Shown here in pieces: positions 1-8,186 of a stretch of DNA of 51,375 bases. Origin of the DNA: Chloroflexota bacterium (GTDB taxonomy: Bacteria; Chloroflexota; Anaerolineae; UBA4142; SHND01); contig JAKOPZ010000051.1 in assembly GCA_029778615.1 (NCBI GenBank), positions 1-51,375 of the forward strand. The letters run 5' to 3'. Within the stretch, counting starts at the first letter, position 1. Each line of letters begins with the position of its first letter. A model generated the notes under the pieces. The model saw nothing but the letters and a program-made list of their open reading frames with translations. It had not been told where the DNA came from and searched no databases. Both the position numbers and the translations under genes were made by a program.

Positions 1-50
1 CCCAACGCGACGCACAAAACAAAAACCAGAACTCCAAATCGTTTCAACAT
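1..50 (-). CDS. N-terminus of a secreted protein (partial)
   Basis: An ATG at 50 on the minus strand opens a frame that runs off the left edge. The 16 visible residues (MLKRFGVLVFVLCVAL) look like a signal peptide or signal anchor: a short basic start followed by a hydrophobic stretch. No strong Shine-Dalgarno sequence precedes it. The product cannot be identified from so little sequence. It is co-directional with the efflux operon but separated from it by the repeat at 90-200. Confidence 0.45.
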   Translation of the reverse strand, partial: MLKRFGVLVFVLCVAL

Positions 51-89
51 GAATCTCGCTTCGTCAGTCCAAAAATTATTGACTCATGT

Positions 90-200
90 TACGCAGAATT
101 GTCATTTCGAGCGGTCTGGCGAGAAATCTCGGTGGAAAAAACTGAGATTTCTCACAGAGTTTACCCCGAAGGATTGAGGGGTTCGAAATGACATGCGTAA
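90..200. repeat. MITE-like inverted-repeat element
   Basis: Outer arms TTACGCA (90-96) and TGCGTAA (194-200) enclose a second arm pair, TGTCATTTCGA (100-110) and TCGAAATGACA (183-193). Inside lie GAGAAATCTC (121-130) and its reverse complement (144-153). The nested dyads would fold into one long hairpin. No coding capacity is seen. Small non-autonomous elements with GTCATTTCGA-type ends are common in bacterial genomes, but the partner transposase is unknown here. Confidence 0.6.
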
Positions 201-206
201 GGTGAA

Positions 207-767
207 TTATTGACTCGGCTGCGGCACACTGCGCTGTAATTGAATCGCGCTGGCGGCAGGATTCGCGCCCGTGTCTTTGCTAAAAACGGTCACGCGGTCG
301 CCCACCTGCAAATCCGAAAGGGTGCCGCGGTCCGTTTTGGAAATGACCGTCGCGTCATTCACTTGGACGCTCACCACGCTGTCGGGAGTGCTGATTTCGA
401 CCGTGTTGCCATTAACGGATTTGATTTGTCCGCGCGCGACACAGTTGCCCAATTCGGCGAATCCGCCAAACTGTCCGCCTTGACGCCGATTTTGTCCGTT
501 CCCTTGCGCGTTGGTTTGCCCATTCGCTTGGTTGCCACCTTGCGCGCCGCCCTGTGGAAATTGAAATACTTGCCCGCCAAAACCACACGGATTATTTGCC
601 GCGCCTTGCGCGTTGCCTTGCTGCGCTTGAATCGCGCGTTGACGCGCAAAATCGGAAACGGTGTTTTGCGCTTGTGCTTGCGCGTAGGTCATGCCGCCAA
701 AAAATCCGCCCGCGCCGGCAAGACCTGCTATGACAATTGCGCCGATAACGATGTATGCGATTTTCAT
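207..767 (-). CDS. Anchored DUF5666-like protein
   Basis: 186-residue protein. A hydrophobic segment right after MKIAYIV serves as signal peptide or membrane anchor. It is followed by a Gln/Asn/Gly-rich low-complexity region (roughly residues 45-105). The C-terminal ~75 residues form a small beta-rich domain with the pattern ARGQIKSVNGNTVEIS and LSDLQVGDRVTVF, as in DUF5666 (OB-like) domains. The ATG at 767 is chosen because GGAG lies just upstream; the longer reading to 845 adds residues with no support. It is the last gene of the minus-strand efflux operon and probably acts outside the membrane. Its exact role is unknown. Confidence 0.75.
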   Translation of the reverse strand: MKIAYIVIGAIVIAGLAGAGGFFGGMTYAQAQAQNTVSDFARQRAIQAQQGNAQGAANNPCGFGGQVFQFPQGGAQGGNQANGQTNAQGNGQNRRQGGQFGGFAELGNCVARGQIKSVNGNTVEISTPDSVVSVQVNDATVISKTDRGTLSDLQVGDRVTVFSKDTGANPAASAIQLQRSVPQPSQ

Positions 768-810
768 TGATACTCCGTCCAGTGCCATTGTGCAATCAAG
801 CCAACGTACG

Positions 811-869
811 ATAGTCAAGAACCGTTTGACTATCGCACTAATCAACTATTGCACTATCGCACTATCTTG
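811..869. repeat. Short stutter repeat with a hairpin upstream of the DUF5666 gene
   Basis: The spacer holds three imperfect copies of ACTATCGCACTA-type sequence and a dyad, ATAGTCAA (811-818) with TTGACTAT (826-833). It lies between the small membrane protein gene and the DUF5666 gene of one operon. It may be a processing hairpin or simple repeat drift. Confidence 0.45.
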
Positions 870-1053
870 CATAAAAAAACGTGTCGTACAACTCTTTGCC
901 GATATAAACAATAAAAATAAAAACGGCAATGGGCACTCGCAACATGATGAGCAACTGCGCGTCGCGGAACGGCAGCGGAACAGAAATGATTGCCCATAAA
1001 ATCGCCCCCGCGATGACAATGCGGATTGCGAGACGCGCCAGTTTAGAAATCAC
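862..1053 (-). CDS. Small two-helix membrane protein
   Basis: 63 residues with two hydrophobic segments (around residues 8-22 and 29-50), starting VISKLARLAIRIVIAG and ending KELYDTFFYAR. The GTG at 1053 begins one base after the permease stop codon, so the two genes are almost certainly translationally coupled. A longer in-frame reading to 1155 lies inside the permease gene and has unrelated Cys/Arg-rich composition, so it is rejected. No family is recognised. Position suggests an accessory subunit of the transporter. Confidence 0.6.
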   Translation of the reverse strand: MISKLARLAIRIVIAGAILWAIISVPLPFRDAQLLIMLRVPIAVFIFIVYIGKELYDTFFYAR

Positions 1054-1054
1054 A

Positions 1055-2287
1055 TTATTCGTAGCGCAGCGCTTCAATCGGACGCAGCGCGCTCGCGCGC
1101 AGTGCGGGATACGTTCCAAAAAACAGTCCGATGAGCACCGAAAACACAACGCCAATCAAAATCGCGCCCGTATCCACTACCGGTTTAATCTGCGTATTGC
1201 CGAGCGAGACATTTCCCATTAACGACGCAATGCTCCAGCCGAGCGCGACTCCAATCAACCCGCCAAACACACTCAACACGGTCGCTTCGGTCAAAAATTG
1301 CAGCAGGATGTCACTCCGTTTCGCGCCGACGGCTTTGCGAATCCCGATTTCGCGCGTGCGCTCGGTAACGCTCACGAGCATAATATTCATAATCCCGATA
1401 CCACCGACAATGAGCGAAATCGCGGCAATGCCGCCAAGAAAAATCGTCAATGTATCCGTCACCGACGTTGCCGCGCTCAAAATATCGGCTTGACTTGTCA
1501 CGGTAAAATCATCTTCGACGACGCGATGTCGTTCGCGCAAAATGTCACCAATTTGCTGCGTGACCGAATCGCTGTATTGCGTGTCTTGGAGTTTGATGTT
1601 GATGACGTCAATATTGTTGCCGCCGCGAAACCGTCCGCCGCGCCCCAAGCGCGTTTGTGCGGTCGTCAAGGGCACAAAAATTTGCGTGTCCTGACTCAAA
1701 AATCCGGTGCCGCCTTTCGGCTCCATCACACACGCAACGCGAAACGGCACGTTGTTAATACGAACAGTTTGCCCTATCGGGTCTTGTTCGGGAAACAGCT
1801 CGTCGGCGACGCCGCTGCCCAAGCACGTGACAAGCGAGCGTCCCGAAACATTTGCGGCGGAAATGAATTCGCCTGACGCGGGCGCCGCCGTGCTCGCGTC
1901 AAGATATTCCGGCGTGACCCCGAGCACGCGCGCATTCATATTGTTGCCCTGATAAACGATTTGTCCGAACGAATCTACTTCCGGCGCGATTGCCACAATC
2001 CCTTCGATGTTTTTCAACGCGTCGCTGTCTTCAAGCGTTAACGTCCCCGCGCTCCCTTCTTGGCCGCGCACGCCCCCTTGCTGCGACGCGCCGGGACGCA
2101 CAAACAACAAATTCGTGCCAATGCTTTGAATTTGATTCGAAATCGCTTGCGACGCGCCGCGCCCGATACTCATTAACGCAATGACCGCCGCAACGCCAAT
2201 GATGACGCCGAGCATGGTCAGTCCGGCGCGCAATTTATTTGCCATCAATGAGCTCAGCGCGATGCGAACGGACTCGAAAAGTTTCAT
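1055..2287 (-). CDS. MacB-type ABC transporter permease
   Basis: 410 residues with the MacB/FtsX layout: one N-terminal transmembrane helix (residues ~15-40, ending in MSIGRGASQ), a large extracytoplasmic MacB-PCD domain (about 45-270), then three C-terminal helices in an FtsX domain. TREIGIRKAVGAKRSDIL is the typical FtsX coupling segment, and the protein ends PIEALRYE as this family does. Its ATG overlaps the ATPase stop codon by one base (TAATG). It should pair with the ATPase and the HlyD-like adaptor to form a tripartite-like export or mechanotransmission complex. Substrate unknown: peptides, lipids, antibiotics and siderophores are all possible. Confidence 0.92.
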   Translation of the reverse strand: MKLFESVRIALSSLMANKLRAGLTMLGVIIGVAAVIALMSIGRGASQAISNQIQSIGTNLLFVRPGASQQGGVRGQEGSAGTLTLEDSDALKNIEGIVAIAPEVDSFGQIVYQGNNMNARVLGVTPEYLDASTAAPASGEFISAANVSGRSLVTCLGSGVADELFPEQDPIGQTVRINNVPFRVACVMEPKGGTGFLSQDTQIFVPLTTAQTRLGRGGRFRGGNNIDVINIKLQDTQYSDSVTQQIGDILRERHRVVEDDFTVTSQADILSAATSVTDTLTIFLGGIAAISLIVGGIGIMNIMLVSVTERTREIGIRKAVGAKRSDILLQFLTEATVLSVFGGLIGVALGWSIASLMGNVSLGNTQIKPVVDTGAILIGVVFSVLIGLFFGTYPALRASALRPIEALRYE

Positions 2288-2949
2288 TACACAATCATCC
2301 CATCTTTGACGTGAATGGTGCGCTGTGCCAACGCGGCAACATCCGGGTCATGTGTAACCAACACAATCGTCATGCCTCGTTCGCCATTGAGCCGTTTGAA
2401 AATGTTCATGATTTCTTCGCCCGAAGTCGAATCGAGATTGCCCGTCGGTTCGTCGGCAAGAATAATCGCGGGTTCGTTCACCAAAGCGCGCGCAATTGCC
2501 ACCCGCTGCTGCTGCCCGCCCGATAATTCGTTCGGGCGATGCTGTGTGCGGTCGCCGAGTCCCACTTGCGCCAATGCATCGAGCGCGCGTTGGCGGCGGT
2601 CCGGTTTGCCCGCATACACCATGGGCAATTCCACCTGGTCGAGCGCGGTGGTGCGCGGGAGCAAATTGAAACTCTGAAAGACGAATCCAATTTTTTGATT
2701 GCGAATGGTGGCGAGTTGGTCGTCGTTCATTTTGCTCACGTCCACGTCATCCAGTTTGTACGTGCCCGCGCTCGCCTGGTCGAGACAGCCGATAATGTTC
2801 ATCAGCGTTGATTTTCCCGAACCCGACGGACCAACAATCGCGACCATCTCGCCGCGTGCGATTTCGAGCGAGACGCCGCGCAGCGCGCGCACTTGGGTTT
2901 CGCCCATCTGATATGTTTTGGTGACGTTCTCGATTTGAATGACTGGCAT
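2287..2949 (-). CDS. MacB/LolD-family ABC transporter ATPase
   Basis: 220 residues, standard for a LolD/MacB ATPase. Walker A is GPSGSGKS (residues 40-47), the signature is LSGGQQQR, and Walker B is [12 protein letters not shown], with the TGNLD tail typical of this class; the switch histidine is in VLVTHD. It powers the adjacent FtsX-type permease. The ATG at 2949 lies 10 bases after the adaptor gene stop, and the stop codon overlaps the permease start, showing tight operon structure. Confidence 0.95.
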   Translation of the reverse strand: MPVIQIENVTKTYQMGETQVRALRGVSLEIARGEMVAIVGPSGSGKSTLMNIIGCLDQASAGTYKLDDVDVSKMNDDQLATIRNQKIGFVFQSFNLLPRTTALDQVELPMVYAGKPDRRQRALDALAQVGLGDRTQHRPNELSGGQQQRVAIARALVNEPAIILADEPTGNLDSTSGEEIMNIFKRLNGERGMTIVLVTHDPDVAALAQRTIHVKDGMIV

Positions 2950-2959
2950 GGGTCTTTAT

Positions 2960-4603
2960 TTAGCGGACGATGAAACCGCCGCCTCCGCCAATGAATCCAC
3001 CGCCTTGCGTGCGGTTATTCGTGGTCGTCGTATTCAGGACGACAGTGTCTCCTTCTTGCAGCTGCACGGTCTGTCCGTCCGTCGTCGTCGCGCCTAAAAT
3101 TTCTGTGACCGTATCGTTTTGCAGACCCGTTTGAACCACCACCGGAATCTCGCGTCCCTCAAACAAAATCGTCATCACGCGCCGATTGCCTTGCGTACGA
3201 ATTGCGCGATTTGGCGCGAGCAGTGCATCGTTCACTTGCGCGGTGATAATGCTCGCCTGCGCCGTCATGCCCGGCAAAATCGCCGGGTCCGGATTGGTCA
3301 ATGCAACCGTCACGTTGTAATTGACAACTCCTTGCGAGCTCGTCCCGAGCGGCGATACGGCGACAACTTGACCGGGAAAAGTACGTCCCGTCAACGCATC
3401 AAATGTCAATTCAACTTTTTGATTGGGCTTGACTTCGGACACATCTATTTCGGAAAGAGATACGAGGATTTCCAATTCGTTTGTGTTGACCAGCGTCAGC
3501 GCGGTTGTGCCGGACGAGGCAGTTTGTCCGACAAACGTGCTCACGCTTGCGACCGTGCCGTCAAACGGCGCAATGATTTTTGCATCGTCCAACGCGCGCG
3601 TAGCTTGGTCGAGCGCGTTCTGCGCGGTATCCACGGCGGCTTGCGCGTCCAGCAACTGAATCTCCGTCGCACCGGTTTGCAGGTCTTGGAGATTTTGTTT
3701 TGCTTGCAAGAGACTTTGATTCGCCGATTCCACGGCGGCTTGCGCGGACGCCAGTGCATCCGCCGTCGGTCCCGCTGTCAAATCGTCCAACGTCTTTTTC
3801 GCGTTCGCCAACGATGCTTGCGCGGACATGAGGGCGCTGTCGTTCATTTCCGTTTGCGAGAGGTTGTAATTTGCCAACGCCGATTCGTAATCAATCGTCG
3901 CGCTTTGCAGGGTCTGCGCGGCGCCCGAATTGGGAGCGTTGTCTTGCCAGGCAATCGCGTTGTACGCCGCTTGTGCCGACTCTAACGCAATGCGCGCTTT
4001 TTCCAGCGACGCGCGCTGGACGGTAATTTGGTCGCTCGTCATTTTGGATTTCGCGAGCGCCGTTTCGTACGCCGCTTGCGCGGCGGCATAGGACGAACGC
4101 GCGGCTTGCAATTCCGTCGCGGCGGGCGGCGCTTTTAACGCGTCGAGTTTCGCCACTGCCGAATCGTACGAAGATTGCGCGCCTTTTACCTGCGACTGCG
4201 CGACCGCGATTTCTTCTGCTGTGGGCGGCGCTTTTAAATCATCCAGTTTTGCCTGCGCGCTTTTCAAATTGGTTTGCGCGCTGGCGAGCGCTTGGTTCAG
4301 TTGCGTCGCATCGGCTTCCGCGAGCACGTCACCTTTTTTCACCGCGTCGCCAACCTTGACATTCACTTTTGTCACCGGCACACCGCTCACGCCAAAACTC
4401 AAATTCGATTGCTGCGGCGCGGTAATGTTGCCTGCGCCGCTGACCGAAGCGGACAGGGCGCCGCGCGAGAGCGTTCCGGTCTGACGCGTTGCCGCTGCGT
4501 TGGTGCGCTGCGCGTTCGACTGCTGCCAAAAATAAAACGCGCCCGCGCCGATAACGAGGACGAGGACCAAGACAATGACCAGTACAAGATTTCGCCGCGA
4601 CAT
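2960..4603 (-). CDS. HlyD/MacA-type efflux adaptor
   Basis: 547 residues. An N-terminal signal anchor (LVLVIVLVLVLVIGAGAFYF) is followed by a half-lipoyl motif (VNVKVGDAVKKGDVLAEAD, around 80-100). Next comes a very long Ala/Gln/Leu-rich coiled coil (about 105-345) with repeated SAQA.L..L heptads, then the second lipoyl half (IIAPFDGTVASVS) and beta-barrel domains. The C-terminus is Gly-rich (GGGFIGGGGG). The coiled coil is much longer than in MacA; in a monoderm-like envelope it would reach across the wall rather than to a TolC. First gene of the operon, behind the Pho-box-like repeats at 4681-4699. Confidence 0.9.
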   Translation of the reverse strand: MSRRNLVLVIVLVLVLVIGAGAFYFWQQSNAQRTNAAATRQTGTLSRGALSASVSGAGNITAPQQSNLSFGVSGVPVTKVNVKVGDAVKKGDVLAEADATQLNQALASAQTNLKSAQAKLDDLKAPPTAEEIAVAQSQVKGAQSSYDSAVAKLDALKAPPAATELQAARSSYAAAQAAYETALAKSKMTSDQITVQRASLEKARIALESAQAAYNAIAWQDNAPNSGAAQTLQSATIDYESALANYNLSQTEMNDSALMSAQASLANAKKTLDDLTAGPTADALASAQAAVESANQSLLQAKQNLQDLQTGATEIQLLDAQAAVDTAQNALDQATRALDDAKIIAPFDGTVASVSTFVGQTASSGTTALTLVNTNELEILVSLSEIDVSEVKPNQKVELTFDALTGRTFPGQVVAVSPLGTSSQGVVNYNVTVALTNPDPAILPGMTAQASIITAQVNDALLAPNRAIRTQGNRRVMTILFEGREIPVVVQTGLQNDTVTEILGATTTDGQTVQLQEGDTVVLNTTTTNNRTQGGGFIGGGGGFIVR

Positions 4604-4666
4604 GCGACTCTCCTTGAAAAATATCGCCGACGCGCACTGCGCGCAATCAGCGCTTTAACCTTTTCC

Positions 4667-4699
4667 ATTCTAGACAATAATTGTTTAGAAGTTGTTTAG
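4667..4699 (-). promoter_or_regulatory. Efflux operon promoter with 11-bp direct repeats
   Basis: Read on the minus strand, CTAAACAACTTCTAAACA places two CTAAACA 7-mers four bases apart (11-bp period) at 4699-4682. Nine bases later follows a -10-like TAGAAT (4672-4667), about 64 bases before the adaptor start. The 7+4+7 layout in place of a -35 box is the architecture of PhoB/PhoP-type (OmpR family) activator sites. The same layout occurs at 7424-7456. Confidence 0.6.
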
Positions 4700-4822
4700 G
4701 ACACATTAGAGTTGAATGAATGCAAGATGCAGCGCGGGATTCACGCCGCCGCGAACGTGTGTAATTTGCCAATAAACTCATACGCGCCAAAATAGAAACT
4801 ACTTGCGTGAACGGAGAATTAT

Positions 4823-6196
4823 TTGAGCGAATCAATTTCATCACAAACCGAGTGGGACAAATTACGCGTTGAACCGGCGGCGATTCCGCGTCTTGCGCGC
4901 GCGGACATGGCAATTTCGATTGTGCTTGGCTTGCTCGCGCTTGCGCTTGCCGCGGCGTGGACACAAACTGTCCCGGCATCCTGGAACGATATTTCGCGTG
5001 TGGCAGCCATGCAAGCGCGCGTTGAACAGGGAACGTGGGCGCTCAACAATTCGCCGTGGCTGGACTTGACCGAAGACAAAGTGCTGCTCGGCGAAAATTA
5101 TTTTTCCGGCAAGATGCCCTTGCTCTCTGCCATCGGCGCGGTGGAATACGCAGTGCTGCATAATGTCGCGGGCTTGGCGCTCGCGCCCGATTGCGCGCAG
5201 ACCGCGAACGGCTGTGCGTACTATTGGCTTACGCTGACATTGGTGGGAATTCCCTTTGCGCTGATGGTGGGCGTAATGTACGCGTGGGCGCGCGGCTTGA
5301 ATTTTTCAATCGGCGTCGCGTTGTTGGGGACGCTTGCGCTCGGTTTGGGGACCGAAGTGTTTCCCTACGCGCTGACGCTCAATCATCATGTTCCTGCCGC
5401 CGTGAGTTTGTTTGTCGGACTCTATGCGCTTGTACAGCTCGCGCCGCGTCAGCCGCGCTGGCTGCTCGTCACGGGTTTCGCTGCCACGTTCGCGCCACTG
5501 TGCGACCCGCTCGCGGGGTTGTTCGCCGTTGGATTGTTTGTGCTCGCGGTTGTGCGTTATCGCGCGCAGGCGTTGTATTTTGTCGTCGGCGCGCTGCCGC
5601 CGCTGCTCGCGACGGCGTGGCTCGATTTACAAATCACGGGCACCGTCATTCCCCCGTACATGACGTTGAGTGGTTATGCGTACAAAGAAGCAGGCGACCA
5701 GCGCGGGCTCGCGGGTGCGGGCACGCCGGACGATTTGCCGCAGTACGCGTTCAAAATGTTTTTGGGCGCGCAAGGACTGTTTGCGTACAATCCGATTCTC
5801 TTGTTTGCGCTGCTGGGTGTCGGTATAGTCGCGTTTCATCGGCAGGCGCGTTTGAATTTGGAAGCGTTGGTCGTCGGACTCGCCGCGCTCGGCGTCGGTT
5901 TGTATCTCGCGTTTCGCACCGGCAATCTTGGCGGCAACGCGTATGGTGAACGCTATCTCATCAGCGTTGTGCCAATCGTCATGGCATTTTTGTTTTTCGC
6001 GCCGCCCTTGTTCAAGACACGCGGACGCGCGGTGTGGGCAATTTTGTTCGCGGTGTTTCTAGGTTTGTCCGTCTATTCGTCATTTCAAGGCGCGGCGAAT
6101 CCGTGGGAATACGCACAGCCGCCATTTCATCTCACGCGCAATGCCGAAACGGGCGCGCTCGGCGCCCGTTGGAATGTGCGCTTGCCATTCCGCTAA
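4823..6196 (+). CDS. Multi-pass membrane protein, GT-C glycosyltransferase-like
   Basis: 457 residues with about ten to twelve predicted transmembrane helices. TTG at 4823 is taken as start because GGAG lies 6 bases upstream. The first loop after helix 1 (about residues 50-95) contains WNDISR and DKVLLGENYFSGKMPLLS, recalling the acidic/Arg and K-P-P-L loop of ArnT/PMT-like GT-C enzymes, where the substrate-binding acidic residue sits. No family assignment is certain; it could be a polyprenyl-phosphate-dependent sugar transferase. Its end overlaps the convergent ferric-reductase gene by four bases. Confidence 0.7.
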   Translation: MSESISSQTEWDKLRVEPAAIPRLARADMAISIVLGLLALALAAAWTQTVPASWNDISRVAAMQARVEQGTWALNNSPWLDLTEDKVLLGENYFSGKMPLLSAIGAVEYAVLHNVAGLALAPDCAQTANGCAYYWLTLTLVGIPFALMVGVMYAWARGLNFSIGVALLGTLALGLGTEVFPYALTLNHHVPAAVSLFVGLYALVQLAPRQPRWLLVTGFAATFAPLCDPLAGLFAVGLFVLAVVRYRAQALYFVVGALPPLLATAWLDLQITGTVIPPYMTLSGYAYKEAGDQRGLAGAGTPDDLPQYAFKMFLGAQGLFAYNPILLFALLGVGIVAFHRQARLNLEALVVGLAALGVGLYLAFRTGNLGGNAYGERYLISVVPIVMAFLFFAPPLFKTRGRAVWAILFAVFLGLSVYSSFQGAANPWEYAQPPFHLTRNAETGALGARWNVRLPFR

Positions 6197-6810
6197 CTTT
6201 TCGTACGCGTCAATCCAGTTGGCGCGGGAACGGCAGTTTGTTTGTGCGTGAGCTGCCAAATCCAATACGCGGTCAGTACGACAACGACGAGCGCAGTCTC
6301 CAAGTACATCAACTGCGTTGCCGCCAAAGTCGAATCGGTGCCGGAAAAGATGCCGTGCAGAGTTGCGCCAATGTACGAGGCGAAACTGGCATAGTGCAAA
6401 ACGCGAAATGTTTTGAACCCGATGCGTTGGCGCAAGTAAAATGTGATGGTGACCAACGCCGCGAGGTCGAACGCAATAATTCCGAACGCCGTCCACACGG
6501 TTCGATATTCCGAAGTGAACGGGACAAAAAGTTGAAGGATAGAAAATGGTAAATAGCGGTCAAACATCAAGACAACCATATGAATTGCCGTGAACGCGAG
6601 CGCGAGCAAGGATAGAAATTCGTGCGCGTCAAAGGTAAACAAGCGTGGCAGAATCGAATCGAACGGCTTTGCCGCGACCGCAAGTCCCCAGACGGTGGAC
6701 AACCACAACAGCAAATATGCCATGATGCCTGCCGAACGCGTAATAAACCAAAACACATGCGCGCTGTCGAGTGAGAACGCGCTGCTCAACCATTGAAAAA
6801 TTTCATTCAT
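6193..6810 (-). CDS. Ferric-reductase-like transmembrane haem protein
   Basis: 205 residues, about six helices. Two histidine pairs fit the bis-haem pattern of the ferric reductase/NOX membrane domain: HEFLSLLALAFTAIH (13 residues between the histidines) and HYASFASYIGATLH (12 between). No FAD or NAD domain is fused, so electrons must come from a separate partner, as in MsrQ-type proteins. Last gene of a three-gene minus operon with two small exported proteins, transcribed away from the two-component system. Function inferred: transmembrane electron transfer. Confidence 0.85.
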   Translation of the reverse strand: MNEIFQWLSSAFSLDSAHVFWFITRSAGIMAYLLLWLSTVWGLAVAAKPFDSILPRLFTFDAHEFLSLLALAFTAIHMVVLMFDRYLPFSILQLFVPFTSEYRTVWTAFGIIAFDLAALVTITFYLRQRIGFKTFRVLHYASFASYIGATLHGIFSGTDSTLAATQLMYLETALVVVVLTAYWIWQLTHKQTAVPAPTGLTRTKS

Positions 6811-6840
6811 CTTGCCGCTCCTTGATTTTTCTCTGAAAAT

Positions 6841-7155
6841 TTATGAACCGCCCGTTCGCAAACGCGTTTGCGTGCGCGCACTAGAATTGGTTTGGGTTTG
6901 AGTGGTCGTCGTTTGGATTGGAATGACGGGTACGCTTGCGGGCACACCCACCGCTTGATTGACCAAAGAATCGTCCGTGAGAATTGCATCGGCTCCCGTC
7001 GCCTCCTTTGTTGTTTCCAAAATCACCGTCGGCGCGCTGTTTCCTGCCAAACTATTGTTCGCGTTGCCCAGGGCAATCCAGCCGCCCAAGAATCCAATCA
7101 CACTGCCCGCAGCAATCATGACGCGGAGCGCATTGTTGTTAGATTTTTTGTTCAT
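6841..7155 (-). CDS. Small exported protein with Thr/Gln-rich tail
   Basis: 104 residues. ATG at 7155 is preceded by AGGAGA at good spacing; the longer frame to 7431 would run through the upstream small gene. After NNNALRVMIAAGSVIGFLGGWIALG (membrane anchor) comes a small extracytoplasmic region and a low-complexity end (TTTTQTQTNSSARTQTR). No enzyme motif is seen. The layout, with a haem membrane protein downstream, suggests an electron-transfer or surface accessory, but this is unproven. Confidence 0.7.
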   Translation of the reverse strand: MNKKSNNNALRVMIAAGSVIGFLGGWIALGNANNSLAGNSAPTVILETTKEATGADAILTDDSLVNQAVGVPASVPVIPIQTTTTQTQTNSSARTQTRLRTGGS

Positions 7156-7157
7156 GG

Positions 7158-7313
7158 TTACTTGGTCTCCTGAACGAGATTCATGGTGAGCGCATTCGTA
7201 TTGGCTGCCGTGCTGTTGACAGCCCGCGCGTTCAGCCCGATGCCGAACATGGTGGCGACGAGAAGCAACGCAATGATGCTCGCGGCGAGAAAAGAATTGA
7301 TTTGCTTTTGCAT
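7158..7313 (-). CDS. 51-residue single-helix membrane peptide
   Basis: Frame from ATG 7313 to TAA 7160-7158, encoding MQKQINSFLAASIIALLLVA and ending NLVQETK. One strong hydrophobic helix covers residues 8-28. AGGAGT sits about ten bases upstream of the ATG, and the gene ends two bases before the next ATG, so it is likely translated and coupled. The hydrophobic helix followed by a polar, Asn/Thr-rich tail resembles the next gene's product, so the two may be related partners. Confidence 0.65.
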   Translation of the reverse strand: MQKQINSFLAASIIALLLVATMFGIGLNARAVNSTAANTNALTMNLVQETK

Positions 7314-7423
7314 GGTCAAGACACTCCTGAATTATTTGACGCAAGCGTGCCGTCATTGCGCCATACTTTAATCCGTCCAAGTTCAAATGTTGTATAGACG
7401 GCGTGCAAGTTTGCGCAAAAACT

Positions 7424-7482
7424 CTTAACACCTTCTAAACATTTTCTTGCTAAGATTCACGAATGGACGACATGGTGTCGTC
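7424..7482 (+). promoter_or_regulatory. Response regulator promoter: direct repeats, extended -10, dyad
   Basis: CTTAACA (7424-7430) and CTAAACA (7435-7441) form an 11-bp-period direct repeat. Nine bases later comes TAAGAT (7451-7456), preceded by TGC (extended -10). A perfect dyad, GACGACA-TGG-TGTCGTC (7466-7482), follows close to the expected start point. The repeats match those upstream of the efflux operon in sequence and spacing, so autoregulation by the encoded OmpR-type regulator is likely. Confidence 0.6.
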
Positions 7483-7499
7483 GTTGATGACCAAGCTAT

Positions 7500-8186
7500 A
7501 TGGCGCAGACCATTCTCGTTGTGGACGATAAAGCCAACGTCCGCACAATGCTCAAAGATTATCTGGGCGAACAGGGCTATCGCGTGCTGACCGCCGAAAA
7601 TGGGCAGGATGCGTTGTATGTCGCGCGGTATGATAATCCGGACCTCGTGCTGCTGGACGTGATGATGCCGCGCATGGACGGCTTTGCATTTCTCCCCGCG
7701 TTTCGTCGCGAATCGCAAGCGCCGGTCATTTTGCTGACGGCGAAATTGGAAGAGCAGGACAAAGTCATCGGTCTCGAACTGGGCGCGGACGATTACGTCA
7801 CCAAACCGTTCGGGATGCGCGAACTGCTCGCGCGCGTGCGCGCCCAGCTTCGGCGCGCGGGGCAACCGCCCGTTACCAGTCCAACTCTCCGTGTGGGCGA
7901 TTTGCTTTTGGACAAGGATAAACGCGAAGTGCACGTGGGCACGCGTGCAGTCAATCTCACGCCTACCGAATTTGATTTGCTCGCGCGTTTGATGCAAGCG
8001 CCGGGGCGCGTTTTTACGCGCGCGGAATTGTTGGACGGACTGGGCGCGGCGGCGATGGTCGAGCGCACGGTGGACGTACACGTGCGGAATCTGCGCGCCA
8101 AGATTGAAACGGACCCCGCGAACCCGCGTTACATTGAAACGGTTTTTAGTGTGGGGTATCGTCTTCAAGACCAAGCCGATGATTAG
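7500..8186 (+). CDS. OmpR/PhoB-family response regulator
   Basis: 228 residues. Receiver domain 1-120 with acidic pair D9/D10, phosphoacceptor D53 (LVLLDVMMPRMDG), LLTAK and TKPF switch residues. A C-terminal winged helix (about 130-225) contains LTPTEFDLLARLM and DVHVRNLRAKIE, typical of OmpR/PhoB DNA-binding domains. The start at 7500 has a weak ribosome site. Its last eight bases overlap the histidine kinase gene. Expected targets are its own promoter and the minus-strand efflux operon, which share Pho-box-like repeats. Confidence 0.95.
   Translation: MAQTILVVDDKANVRTMLKDYLGEQGYRVLTAENGQDALYVARYDNPDLVLLDVMMPRMDGFAFLPAFRRESQAPVILLTAKLEEQDKVIGLELGADDYVTKPFGMRELLARVRAQLRRAGQPPVTSPTLRVGDLLLDKDKREVHVGTRAVNLTPTEFDLLARLMQAPGRVFTRAELLDGLGAAAMVERTVDVHVRNLRAKIETDPANPRYIETVFSVGYRLQDQADD

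Noticed and set aside
3119-3985. 288-codon plus-strand frame inside the adaptor gene
   Set aside because: Antisense to the coiled coil of the adaptor; Arg/Cys/His-rich shadow without motifs.
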